A stretch of 14,778 nucleotides of DNA. Origin: Flavobacteriales bacterium. GTDB taxonomy: Bacteria; Bacteroidota; Bacteroidia; Flavobacteriales; Flavobacteriaceae. The translations under genes and the position numbers were made by a program. The stretch is taken from positions 1 through 14,778 of the forward strand of contig JALSTJ010000112.1 in assembly GCA_026983815.1 (NCBI GenBank), in the 5' to 3' direction. Under the pieces are notes generated by a model. The model saw only the letters and a list, made by a program, of their open reading frames with translations, made no database searches and was not told where the DNA came from. This document shows, piece after piece, positions 7,124 to 14,754 of the stretch (positions are counted from its first letter, which is position 1; the number at the start of each line of letters is the position of its first letter).

Positions 7124-8380
7124 ATGAAAAAAAGATTATTTCTAATTGTTGAAAGTTTTAAGTTTGCTTATAAATCACTAAGAACCAATTTATTAAGAAC
7201 ATCCTTGTCTTTATTAGGCGTAAGCATAGGAATTTTTTCCATTGTAGCCATATATTCTGCAATAGATGCATTGAATGATAAAATTATGGATTCTATGAGC
7301 AAATTTGGTCAAAATACACTTTATATTACTAAATTCAGTTTTGGAAATCAATCACATGTGCCACGGTGGAAAAGGAAAAATTTTCCTTTTCCTACTATTG
7401 AAGAATTTAAAAAACTAAAAAAATCACTACCGCGAGATGAAGTAAAAGCAGTAACTTTCAGAATTTTTATGCCTGCTACAACTATAAAACTACCGGGAAA
7501 AAATTCCATTTCCGGAATAGAGTTGGTAGCTGACGGAGCCGATTTACCCAAAATAGATCGTTTGAATCTTCAACAAGGTAGATTTTTTAATAATTTTGAA
7601 GATGAACAAGGAAAACCTGTGGCTATTATTGGTGCCGATATAAAAGATGCACTGTTTGAAAAAGAAAATCCCGTAGGTAAAGACATCCGGATTTATGGTA
7701 AAAAAGTGAAAGTAATCGGATATTTGAAAAAAGAAGGGAACAGCATAGGACCTTCCAATGATACCAGGATTTTTATTCCTTCGAGTTTTGCCAGAACTAT
7801 TGTCAATCCCAATCGTATTTTTACGGCAATAATTGTGGCTCCAAAAGAAAATGCCGATATAAAAAAATTAACGGATTTTATTACGATGAAACTCCGAAAA
7901 ATCAGAAAATTAAAACCTTCGGAGGATAATAATTTTTTTGTGAACAATATCAATGCTTTTAGAGATCAAATTTCCAAAATGACCAAGATTTTGAAAACAG
8001 GTGGTAGTATTCTTGCTTTGTTTTCTTTGCTTATCGGAGCTTTTGGTATTGCTAATATTATGTTTGTTTCCGTTAAAGAAAGAACCAACCAAATCGGGAT
8101 TCAAAAAGCTTTGGGAGCTAAAAATTCTTTTGTATTATGGCAATTTTTGTTTGAGGCAGTATTGCTTTCTCTGGTTGGAGGTATTATTGGAATCTTAATT
8201 GTAATGTTGGGTGCAGAAATTGTCAGTAGCCAGATTGATGATTTTAATATTCATGTAAGTATGAAAAATATTTTATATGGCTTGTTTATCTCATCCATAA
8301 TAGGAATTATAGCAGGATTGCTACCGGCTTGGAAGGCAGCCAAACTCAATCCTGTTGAAGCTATTAGAACCGGCATGTAA
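7124..8380 (+). CDS. MacB/FtsX-family ABC transporter permease
   Basis: The 418-residue product has the four-helix MacB layout. There is an N-terminal membrane helix (about 26-48), a large extracytoplasmic MacB_PCD domain (about 50-285), then three C-terminal helices (about 293-315, 343-365, 385-402) forming the FtsX domain. The coupling-region motif SVKERTNQIGIQKALGAKN (316-334) and the terminal PAWKAAKLNPVEAIR are characteristic. Such permeases act as mechanotransmission machines for lipoproteins, antibiotics or signalling rather than pumping through the membrane. No ATPase or membrane-fusion partner gene lies alongside, so the substrate is unknown and the partner must be encoded elsewhere. 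It is divergent from mreB; a weak promoter-like TATCTTGA lies at 7089-7096. The following 104 bp to the convergent gene contains no convincing terminator. Confidence 0.88.
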   Translation: MKKRLFLIVESFKFAYKSLRTNLLRTSLSLLGVSIGIFSIVAIYSAIDALNDKIMDSMSKFGQNTLYITKFSFGNQSHVPRWKRKNFPFPTIEEFKKLKKSLPRDEVKAVTFRIFMPATTIKLPGKNSISGIELVADGADLPKIDRLNLQQGRFFNNFEDEQGKPVAIIGADIKDALFEKENPVGKDIRIYGKKVKVIGYLKKEGNSIGPSNDTRIFIPSSFARTIVNPNRIFTAIIVAPKENADIKKLTDFITMKLRKIRKLKPSEDNNFFVNNINAFRDQISKMTKILKTGGSILALFSLLIGAFGIANIMFVSVKERTNQIGIQKALGAKNSFVLWQFLFEAVLLSLVGGIIGILIVMLGAEIVSSQIDDFNIHVSMKNILYGLFISSIIGIIAGLLPAWKAAKLNPVEAIRTGM

Positions 8381-8484
8381 ATATTGAAATTATCCTCCGG
8401 ATTTAAAATGGAAACAAGGTATTTAGAATGCTTATTTTTTCTTATTCTTATATCAAACTTTCGTTACATAAGCAAATATTAGAA

Positions 8485-9843
8485 TTATTGTAATAAATTC
8501 TGCAATGCTGTTCCACTTCCCAATAAGTAGGAAAACTCTCCTGCTTTCTGATTTTCAAGTATCGAAATAACCAAAGAAGCCAAAGCACCTTTTTGGCACA
8601 GAATAACCTTTTCTTTATCCGAAGAAAAATCATATTGGTTTTGGATTAAATCATTCAAAGTTAAAGTTTGATAATCAAATTTGGAAAAAATTTCTAGAGC
8701 AGGAGGATTATTCCTGACATCTACCAGCTGATATTTATCTGTATTTAATATATCTTTGGGCATAATTGTTCGGGTAGATTTCAGAGGATAAGCATGATAA
8801 ATAAATTCCTGAATCCCTTTTTCCAAGAAATATATCTCTTGATCCAGTCCTATTTTTCGTAGAGAGGATATAGCTTTGCTTAAATCTTTTTCATTATCAT
8901 GAATCATGATAATTGGTTGTGAACGATCCAATAACCAACCGGCATAGTTTGCAAATGATAAACAATTAAGATCTATGTTTAATGAATTATCCAAATGAAA
9001 ATTAACCCAGTTCCAATGCTTTCTAATATCCAATACTATTGGCTTTTTTGTTTTTTTTAACTCTATAAATTTCTCAAAATCAATTTTTTCCGGTTTTTTT
9101 ATACTTTCCAATAATTGAGGATTTTCTAAATTTATTTTTGCGCAATATTTAAAATGTTCGGGAACCGGCAAATTATCATTTAGGATATTTTGAACAAATT
9201 TATTTGCATCTTTGATTTGGACTCTGTTATTATACCTTTTTTCATATCCAATAGTTGTCGCTCTTTTTTCTGATAGTTTTTTCCCACACATTGAGCCGGA
9301 AGCATGTGCAGGGTAAACTTCGACAAATTCAGGGAGTTTCAATAGTTTATCAAACAATGAATGATACAATTTTTCGGCAAGTTCTTTTTGTATTTCGGGA
9401 AATAAATCCGGTCGTCCTACATCACCAACAAACAATGTATCTCCCGTAAAAACAGATACCGGTTCTTCTCCACGAGACAAATCTGAAACAACAAACGAAG
9501 TGCAATAGGGAGTATGGCCGGGTGTTTCCAATACTTTTATTTTGATATGGTCTAAAAGGATGATATCATTTTCTTTAATTTTTTCAAAAGTAATTTGATA
9601 TGGAGCTTGAAAATGAGCATATAATTTGGCTTCGGTAGCATGAATGAGTTCCATGTGACCACTAATAAAATCGGCATGTGGATGCGTAAGCATGATTCCC
9701 GTAATAGGCAAATCTCTCTTTTTGGCTTCTTCCAAATAAATTTGGATATGTCTTTGGGGATCAATGACAAAAATTTCATTTTCTCCAATTAACATATAAG
9801 ATAAATGGGCAATATCTTCTGAAAAAAAAGCTTTTATTAACAT
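8485..9843 (-). CDS. Metallo-beta-lactamase-rhodanese fusion, persulfide dioxygenase/CstB-like
   Basis: The 452-residue cytosolic protein has an N-terminal MBL domain (about 1-205) and two rhodanese modules (about 255-350 and 365-450). MBL metal-site motifs are THPHADFISGH (53-63: His54, His56, Asp58), TPGHT (His110), FTGDTLF (Asp135) and YPAHASGSMCGK (His180). The DF in place of DH after the first motif is common in ETHE1/CstB-type MBL-rhodanese proteins. The first rhodanese has no active-site cysteine (IMIHDNEKD at about 312-320), whereas the second has it at Cys416 in VILCQKGALAS. This order, MBL then pseudo-rhodanese then active rhodanese, matches CstB. CstB uses a mononuclear iron to oxidise persulfides to sulfite and the rhodanese to form thiosulfate. 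Sulfide or persulfide detoxification is the likely role; a different sulfur substrate is possible. It is divergent from tsaE, with no dedicated regulator nearby. Confidence 0.85.
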   Translation of the reverse strand: MLIKAFFSEDIAHLSYMLIGENEIFVIDPQRHIQIYLEEAKKRDLPITGIMLTHPHADFISGHMELIHATEAKLYAHFQAPYQITFEKIKENDIILLDHIKIKVLETPGHTPYCTSFVVSDLSRGEEPVSVFTGDTLFVGDVGRPDLFPEIQKELAEKLYHSLFDKLLKLPEFVEVYPAHASGSMCGKKLSEKRATTIGYEKRYNNRVQIKDANKFVQNILNDNLPVPEHFKYCAKINLENPQLLESIKKPEKIDFEKFIELKKTKKPIVLDIRKHWNWVNFHLDNSLNIDLNCLSFANYAGWLLDRSQPIIMIHDNEKDLSKAISSLRKIGLDQEIYFLEKGIQEFIYHAYPLKSTRTIMPKDILNTDKYQLVDVRNNPPALEIFSKFDYQTLTLNDLIQNQYDFSSDKEKVILCQKGALASLVISILENQKAGEFSYLLGSGTALQNLLQ

Positions 9844-9914
9844 AGATTATAGATTTATCGCTAAAATAAGATTTTTTTCTTTGTATTTTTACAAAAAAAA
9901 TCATCATTGAGAAT

Positions 9915-10331
9915 ATGGCAATGTATATAGAATATAAACTGTCTGATATTGAAAATATTATTCCCGAAATTATTCAAAACCTTCATTCAAATATAGTTTT
10001 ATTTGAAGGAGAGATGGGGGCGGGGAAAACAACTTTGATTAAATCTTTGGTCAAACAAATGGGTTCTTCGGATGAGGTTTCTTCACCTACTTTTTCATTG
10101 GTCAATGAATATTTATTACCCGATAATCAAAAGATTTATCATTTTGATTTATACCGGCTTGAAGATGAAGAAGAAGCTTTGGATTTTGGAATAGAAGAAT
10201 ATCTTTATGATAAAAATTCTTGGGTTTTTATAGAATGGTTTAAAATTATTGAACCAATTTTGCCCAAGAATTCACAAAAAATCCGTATTATTGTTAAAAA
10301 TTCTGATACACGTATTTTGGAAATATTATAA
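9915..10331 (+). CDS. tsaE: tRNA threonylcarbamoyladenosine biosynthesis ATPase TsaE
   Basis: TsaE is the small P-loop ATPase that resets the TsaB-TsaD complex in making t6A37 on ANN-decoding tRNAs. The 138-residue product is of normal size. It has Walker A GEMGAGKTT (32-40), the switch segment SSPTFSLVNEY (56-66), HFDLYRL (76-82) and the Walker B-like WVFIEW (103-108). Start choice: ATG at 9915, with another in-frame ATG two codons later; no decisive ribosome site is visible. It is the first gene of a plus-strand unit, ending 3 bp before the next gene. A weak -7-like TATTTTTA lies at 9884-9891. Confidence 0.93.
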   Translation: MAMYIEYKLSDIENIIPEIIQNLHSNIVLFEGEMGAGKTTLIKSLVKQMGSSDEVSSPTFSLVNEYLLPDNQKIYHFDLYRLEDEEEALDFGIEEYLYDKNSWVFIEWFKIIEPILPKNSQKIRIIVKNSDTRILEIL

Positions 10332-10334
10332 AAA

Positions 10335-11528
10335 ATGTTGAGACCTTTTTCAAAAGATATTTTACTACCACAAGAAGAAAGATTGGCTATCCAATTTAGA
10401 AAAAGTGAATTGCGAATAGGTATTCCTAAAGAAAGACGTTTGCAAGAAAAACGTATTTGTTTGACACCCGATGCCATTGGAACTTTGGTTGCTCACGGAC
10501 ATCAAATCATTATTGAAAGCGGTGCAGGTGAAGGTGCCAATTTTTCCGATAATGACTATTCCGAAGTCGGAGCAAAGATTACTTATGATACTGAACAGGT
10601 TTATAAAAGCAATATTGTGTTGAAAGTTGAACCGCCGGATCAATCGGAAATTGAGATGATGGAACCCGGAAGTATTATCTTTTCGGCTCTACAATTGAAA
10701 ACACAAAAAAAAGAAATTGTTGAAGAGATTTTACGAAAAAAAATTATTGCCATAGCTTGGGAATTCCTCAAAGATGAACAAGGCAAAACATCCATCGTGC
10801 GTTCACAAAGTGAGATTGCAGGAACTGCTTCCATTCTTATTGCCGCCGAACTCTTGGCGAAACCATTGTTGGGAAAAAATCTACTTTTGGGTAATATCAG
10901 TGGGGTTCCGCCGGCACAAGTTGTTGTTATAGGAGCAGGAACCGTGGGTGAATATGCCGTAAAAACAGCTATTGGTTTGGGAGCTTCTGTGAAATTGTTT
11001 GATAATTCCGTAACACGACTTAGACGTTTAAAATCAATAGTGGAAGGAAATGTTTATACTTCTACCATTCAACCCGGAATTATTTTAGATGCATTGGAAC
11101 GTGCCGATGTAGTGGTAGGAGCACTTAAAGGAGAAACCCGAACGCCTATCATTATAACGGAACCTATGGTCGCCCGTATGCAAGAAGGTTCGGTTATTAT
11201 TGATGTAAGCATTGACCGTGGAGGTATTAGTGAAACTTCAGAAGTAACTTCTCATGCCAATCCCATTGTGATTAAACACGGCGTGGTGCATTATGGCGTT
11301 CCCAATATTCCGGCAAGATATTCCAGAACTGCCAGTTATTCTTTGAGCAATATCTTCTTGCCTTATTTATTGAAAATCGGTGAAAAAGGTGGTATTGACG
11401 ATGCCGCTTATGTCAATCACGGTTTAAGGCAGGGAATTTATGCATTTAAAGGTGTTTTGACTAATAAGACCTTAGCCAACTGGTTTCAAATGAGTTATAA
11501 GGATATTAATTTGTTTTTTATCAAATGA
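10335..11528 (+). CDS. Alanine dehydrogenase/transhydrogenase-alpha-like NAD-binding protein
   Basis: The 397-residue protein belongs to the AlaDh_PNT family. The N-terminal substrate domain has LRIGIPKERRLQEKRICLTP (26-45), with Arg40 and Lys97 (VLKVEPP) aligning with the pyruvate-binding Arg15 and Lys75 of mycobacterial alanine dehydrogenase. The Rossmann domain has VVVIGAGTVGEYAVK (196-210), with Asp223 at the end of the second strand, favouring NAD over NADP, and DVSIDRGG (290-297). By hand alignment the catalytic histidine (His96 in FTYLHLA) falls on Gln120 (IFSALQLK). About 25 extra residues precede the domain. Homologues in Bacteroidota carry the name alanine dehydrogenase, but the missing histidine makes that activity uncertain. 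It lies 3 bp after tsaE and overlaps the next gene by ATGA. Confidence 0.85.
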   Translation: MLRPFSKDILLPQEERLAIQFRKSELRIGIPKERRLQEKRICLTPDAIGTLVAHGHQIIIESGAGEGANFSDNDYSEVGAKITYDTEQVYKSNIVLKVEPPDQSEIEMMEPGSIIFSALQLKTQKKEIVEEILRKKIIAIAWEFLKDEQGKTSIVRSQSEIAGTASILIAAELLAKPLLGKNLLLGNISGVPPAQVVVIGAGTVGEYAVKTAIGLGASVKLFDNSVTRLRRLKSIVEGNVYTSTIQPGIILDALERADVVVGALKGETRTPIIITEPMVARMQEGSVIIDVSIDRGGISETSEVTSHANPIVIKHGVVHYGVPNIPARYSRTASYSLSNIFLPYLLKIGEKGGIDDAAYVNHGLRQGIYAFKGVLTNKTLANWFQMSYKDINLFFIK

Positions 11529-12478
11529 GAGAAGTAGTTTTTATCAAAAAAAACAAATCAAAATGGCAAGAATATGAAAAAATATTGGGTTCATCTGATT
11601 TTATCAAAAGTAAGGATTTGACCCATATATACATAGATTTAACAGATGATTTGGCATATGCAAATACCTATTTTCCCAACAGTAAAACTACTGAATTTTT
11701 ACATCAACTGGCAGGGGAAGCTCATCGAAGAATATATAAAACAAAGAAGGAAAGTGTAAATTCTATAAAAAAATTTTATTTGGATAGTTTTCCCAGAATG
11801 TTTTATCAATACAGAAAATATTTGATTGTTGCCTGGATTTTTTTCATAATTTTTTCATTGATTGGAGCTTATTCGGCTTCAAAAGATGCAGAATATGTAA
11901 GATTGATTATGGGAGATCAATATGTGGATATGACCATTGCAAATATTAAAAAAGGGGATCCTATGGCTGTTTATAAATCCGGCGGGGAATTACCAAGTTT
12001 TTTGGCAATAACCATAAACAATATCAAGGTAGCAATTTTTGCGTTTATTTACGGATTGTTTTTGGGATTGGGAACACTTCGTATGCTTATACAAAATGCA
12101 ATTATGTTGGGCGCTTTTCAGTATTTTTTCTATAAATATGGAGTTTTCTGGGAATCTGTCAGGACTATTTGGATTCATGGAACTATTGAAATCTTTTCAA
12201 TTGTAGTGGCAGCTAGTGCAGGCTGGGTGTTGGCTTCAGGGATTTTGATGCCGGGGACTTATACACGCAAAGAAGCTTTTATTCGCAAGGCAAAAGATGC
12301 TACAAAAATTATGATTAGCACAATTCCTTTTTTTATGATTGCCGGTTTTTTCGAAGGTTTTGTTACACGACATACTGAGATGCCCGTATGGCTATCTGTT
12401 CTGATTATCTTGTTATCACTAATATTGATGATATATTATTATTTTATTTTACCAAAAAAATTAATAACCAAAACTTAA
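11525..12478 (+). CDS. SpoIIM-family (stage II sporulation protein M) integral membrane protein
   Basis: The 317-residue product has a cytosolic, charged N-terminal part of about 95 residues and then about five or six membrane helices. The helix containing IWIHGTIEIFSIVVAASAGW (215-234) carries the HGxxE signature of the SpoIIM/DUF95 family. In Firmicutes, SpoIIM serves engulfment with the SpoIID/SpoIIP wall hydrolases. Bacteroidota do not sporulate, so the role here is unknown and the name only marks homology. Homologues often lie with RDD, DUF4129, MoxR and DUF58 genes. Here a DUF4129 gene lies two genes downstream. The start overlaps the preceding stop by 4 bp, and the next gene begins 4 bp after its stop. 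Confidence 0.82.
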   Translation: MREVVFIKKNKSKWQEYEKILGSSDFIKSKDLTHIYIDLTDDLAYANTYFPNSKTTEFLHQLAGEAHRRIYKTKKESVNSIKKFYLDSFPRMFYQYRKYLIVAWIFFIIFSLIGAYSASKDAEYVRLIMGDQYVDMTIANIKKGDPMAVYKSGGELPSFLAITINNIKVAIFAFIYGLFLGLGTLRMLIQNAIMLGAFQYFFYKYGVFWESVRTIWIHGTIEIFSIVVAASAGWVLASGILMPGTYTRKEAFIRKAKDATKIMISTIPFFMIAGFFEGFVTRHTEMPVWLSVLIILLSLILMIYYYFILPKKLITKT

Positions 12479-12482
12479 AATT

Positions 12483-13370
12483 ATGAAATACATTGAATTT
12501 AAAAAAAACAGAAAGTTTGATGAAGTCTTGGAAGACGGATTTAAATTTATCAAATATAATTTTATTTCTTTGTTGAAATCTATATGGAAGCTCAATATGA
12601 TTTATATAGTTATCTATGTTCTGATATTGTTTGCATATACCTATACAACTTTTGGAATATATTCTAATCTTTTTCAAAATATCGAAAAAAATATTTGGTT
12701 AGAGGATAATAATCCTTCGACACAGATCTGGCAAATTGTTTTTATTTTTTATTCGGCTTATTTCAGTTTTAGAATATATGCCAGTATTTATGGATACATA
12801 TATTCTTATATTAAAAACAAAGGCATTATTGATGAAGATGATATTTTGGAAGTGATGAACCATAAATTCTGGGGATACATCGGACTTTTTTTGGTTATAG
12901 GGATTATGTTAATCTTGGGTTTTCTTTTTCTATTGATTCCGGGTTTTTGGTTACTTGTTCCTATAAGTTTGATGATTCCTGCCTATTTTATGGATGCACA
13001 AACTCTTAGTGAAGCTATAGACAAAGGTTTTAGATATTTTAAACACCATTGGTGGTATTCTTTTGGTGTTCTTTTGGTTACCTTTTTTGTTCTTTTTTTT
13101 ATCAACTACCTTTTTACTATACCAACGGTAATTTATACTATTATTAAAGCTACAACACTTTTAAAAGATTCAGATCCAACAGCTCTTGGAGAAATAACAC
13201 GAGATCCAATTTTGATTTTTCTTACTTTTTTATCCCAATTACTTAAATACCTATTAACTATTATTCAATTGGTAATATTGGCTGTTTTATATTATACTCT
13301 TAAAGAAAAACAAACTGCTGAGGGAAGTCTGGAAAAATTAAGTCAGTTTAAAACGAATAGAGAAGATTAA
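12483..13370 (+). CDS. Polytopic membrane protein of unknown function (GPDPase_memb/DUF4013-like)
   Basis: The 295-residue product has a charged N-terminal region (about 1-35) followed by about five or six membrane helices (around 39-58, 83-110, 130-155, 155-170, 190-222 and 243-272). The stretch LLIPGFWLLVPISLMIPAYF (150-169) followed by an amphipathic segment with SEAIDKGFRYFKHHWWYSFG (176-195) resembles the membrane domain found in GPDPase_memb/DUF4013-type proteins. I do not see catalytic residues. It is sandwiched with 4-bp gaps between the SpoIIM and DUF4129 genes, which suggests a joint membrane complex. The family name is a tentative resemblance, not a firm match. Confidence 0.7.
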   Translation: MKYIEFKKNRKFDEVLEDGFKFIKYNFISLLKSIWKLNMIYIVIYVLILFAYTYTTFGIYSNLFQNIEKNIWLEDNNPSTQIWQIVFIFYSAYFSFRIYASIYGYIYSYIKNKGIIDEDDILEVMNHKFWGYIGLFLVIGIMLILGFLFLLIPGFWLLVPISLMIPAYFMDAQTLSEAIDKGFRYFKHHWWYSFGVLLVTFFVLFFINYLFTIPTVIYTIIKATTLLKDSDPTALGEITRDPILIFLTFLSQLLKYLLTIIQLVILAVLYYTLKEKQTAEGSLEKLSQFKTNRED

Positions 13371-13374
13371 TTTT

Positions 13375-14106
13375 ATGAAAAAATATTTATTAATATTATT
13401 TTTTATTTATCATATAATTGATTTACAATCTATTACAGCGCAAAAAGTAGCTTCAATTACAGATGCTATTCAAGTAAAAATCAATCCCGAACATATAAAA
13501 AAATATCAAGCAGATCCGGTTTTTAATTATGAACCTAAAAAGGCAAAAGATAATTTTTTAACCAAATTATATAATAAAATTATAAATTTTGTTTATCATG
13601 TAATTTATGAAATTTTGAAATTCATTTTTGGTGTAAAAGCGGCAGGAAAGCTGATTGGTGGTTTTATCCGGGCACTTCCTTATGTGCTTTTGGTTTTACT
13701 GATTTATTTTGTTTTTAGATATTTTTTGGGAATTGATCTTATAAGGTTAAGAAAAAGAAAAAATGCACATTTACCTCAGGTAGATTTATCTGAAGATGGT
13801 AGAATCATTAGAGAAGAAAATTTAGATGAACTGATTCAAAATGCCTTAAATACAAAAGATTATCGTTTGGCTGTCAGGTATTATTATTTGAAAGTTCTAA
13901 AAAAACTAATGGAAAAAGAGCTGATTCAATGGAGAACAGACAAAACCAATAGTGATTATATCAAAGAAGTTAATTCTACCCATTTTGCTTCAACCTTCAG
14001 CAAATTAACTTATCTCTATGATTATATTTGGTATGGAAAATTCCCTGCGGGAGAAAAAGAACTACAAGAAATGCAAGCACTGACCAATGATTTTTTTACC
14101 AATTGA
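13375..14106 (+). CDS. DUF4129-domain membrane protein
   Basis: The 243-residue product begins with a signal peptide (about 1-22, LQSITAQK). It has an extracytoplasmic stretch, one membrane helix (about 98-119) and a cytosolic C-terminal helical domain (about 148-240). The latter is of the DUF4129 type: LDELIQNALNTKDYRLAVRY (150-169), LMEKELIQWRTDKTNSDYI (178-196), then a Tyr/Trp-rich helix YDYIWYGKFP. DUF4129 often accompanies transglutaminase-like, MoxR and DUF58 proteins, and its tetratricopeptide-like helices may be a protein-binding module. It is the last gene of the tsaE unit. The genes usually expected after it (DUF4350, MoxR, DUF58) are absent; an unrelated NTPase with its own promoter follows after 92 bp. 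Confidence 0.8.
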   Translation: MKKYLLILFFIYHIIDLQSITAQKVASITDAIQVKINPEHIKKYQADPVFNYEPKKAKDNFLTKLYNKIINFVYHVIYEILKFIFGVKAAGKLIGGFIRALPYVLLVLLIYFVFRYFLGIDLIRLRKRKNAHLPQVDLSEDGRIIREENLDELIQNALNTKDYRLAVRYYYLKVLKKLMEKELIQWRTDKTNSDYIKEVNSTHFASTFSKLTYLYDYIWYGKFPAGEKELQEMQALTNDFFTN

Positions 14107-14144
14107 TGTAATATTATCGGTGTTTGTAATTAAAAATATTCTTT

Positions 14145-14175
14145 TTGATAAAAACAAATAAAAAGATTAAATTTG
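14145..14175 (+). promoter_or_regulatory. Putative Bacteroidota promoter for the AAA_28 NTPase
   Basis: TTG at 14145-14147, a 20-bp spacer and TAAATTTG at 14168-14175 fit the -33/-7 consensus (TTG, TAnnTTTG). The -7 box ends 23 bases before the ATG at 14199. A 6-bp perfect inverted repeat (GCTTAA, loop ATAA, TTAAGC; 14179-14194) covers the expected transcription start. Confidence 0.6.
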
Positions 14176-14198
14176 TATGCTTAAATAATTAAGCAAAA

Positions 14199-14753
14199 AT
14201 GAAATCGCCACGAAAAATTATCATTACCGGAGGTCCCAGCACCGGAAAGTCCACTGTAATCAAAGAGCTGACTCACAGAAATTACTATTGTTTTGACGAA
14301 GTTTCCCGAGAAATTATCAGAGAAGCCAAAGAACAAGGAATTGACCAACTTTTTTTAGAAGATCCGCTGCTTTTCAGTCGTAAATTGATTGAAGGACGAC
14401 TTAAACATTATCATCAAGCCGATGAATTGAATAGGGAAGTAGTATTTTTTGATAGGGGAATACCGGATGTCAATGCTTATATGAAATTTATCAAACAACC
14501 CATTCCCGACGAATTTGAAAAAATAACCCGTGAACATCCTTATGACCGTTTGGTGTTTATTATGCCACCCTGGCAAGAAATTTTTACCGGTGATGAAGAA
14601 CGATATGAAAATTTTAATCAAGCACAACTCATTCATAATAAATTGGTTAATTATTATAAAGATTTAGGATATTTCTTGGTTTTCGTGCCTTTTGGAACCG
14701 TAGAAAAACGTGCCGATTATATCATCAAAAGTTTAGCAAAATACAATAAGTAA
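14199..14753 (+). CDS. AAA_28/NadR-like P-loop nucleotide-binding protein
   Basis: The 184-residue soluble protein opens with beta-strand KIIIT and Walker A GGPSTGKST (11-19). This is followed by YYCFDEVSREIIRE (29-42), and by the Walker B/lid-like EVVFFDRGIPDVNAY (80-94, Asp85-Arg86). Later MPPWQEIFTGDEERYE (122-137) resembles the LID segment of nucleoside or nicotinamide riboside kinase-like proteins. It fits the stand-alone AAA_28 (NadR/Ttd14-like) group of Bacteroidota, whose substrate is unknown; kinase activity is possible but not shown. The gene has a good promoter of its own, so it need not share the upstream transcript. Confidence 0.8.
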   Translation: MKSPRKIIITGGPSTGKSTVIKELTHRNYYCFDEVSREIIREAKEQGIDQLFLEDPLLFSRKLIEGRLKHYHQADELNREVVFFDRGIPDVNAYMKFIKQPIPDEFEKITREHPYDRLVFIMPPWQEIFTGDEERYENFNQAQLIHNKLVNYYKDLGYFLVFVPFGTVEKRADYIIKSLAKYNK

Positions 14754-14754
14754 A

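Noticed and set aside
8381..8484. Intergenic stretch between the convergent permease and MBL genes as a site of a small RNA or terminator
   Set aside because: Only very short pairings are visible (for example ATCC/GGAT around 8390-8402), without a U-run. No promoter, tRNA-like fold or small frame stood out.
9718..9788. THPHADF instead of HxHxDH in the MBL domain as a broken metal site
   Set aside because: The DF variant is common in MBL-rhodanese/ETHE1-like proteins, where a single iron is held by His, His and Asp. It is a family trait rather than a defect.
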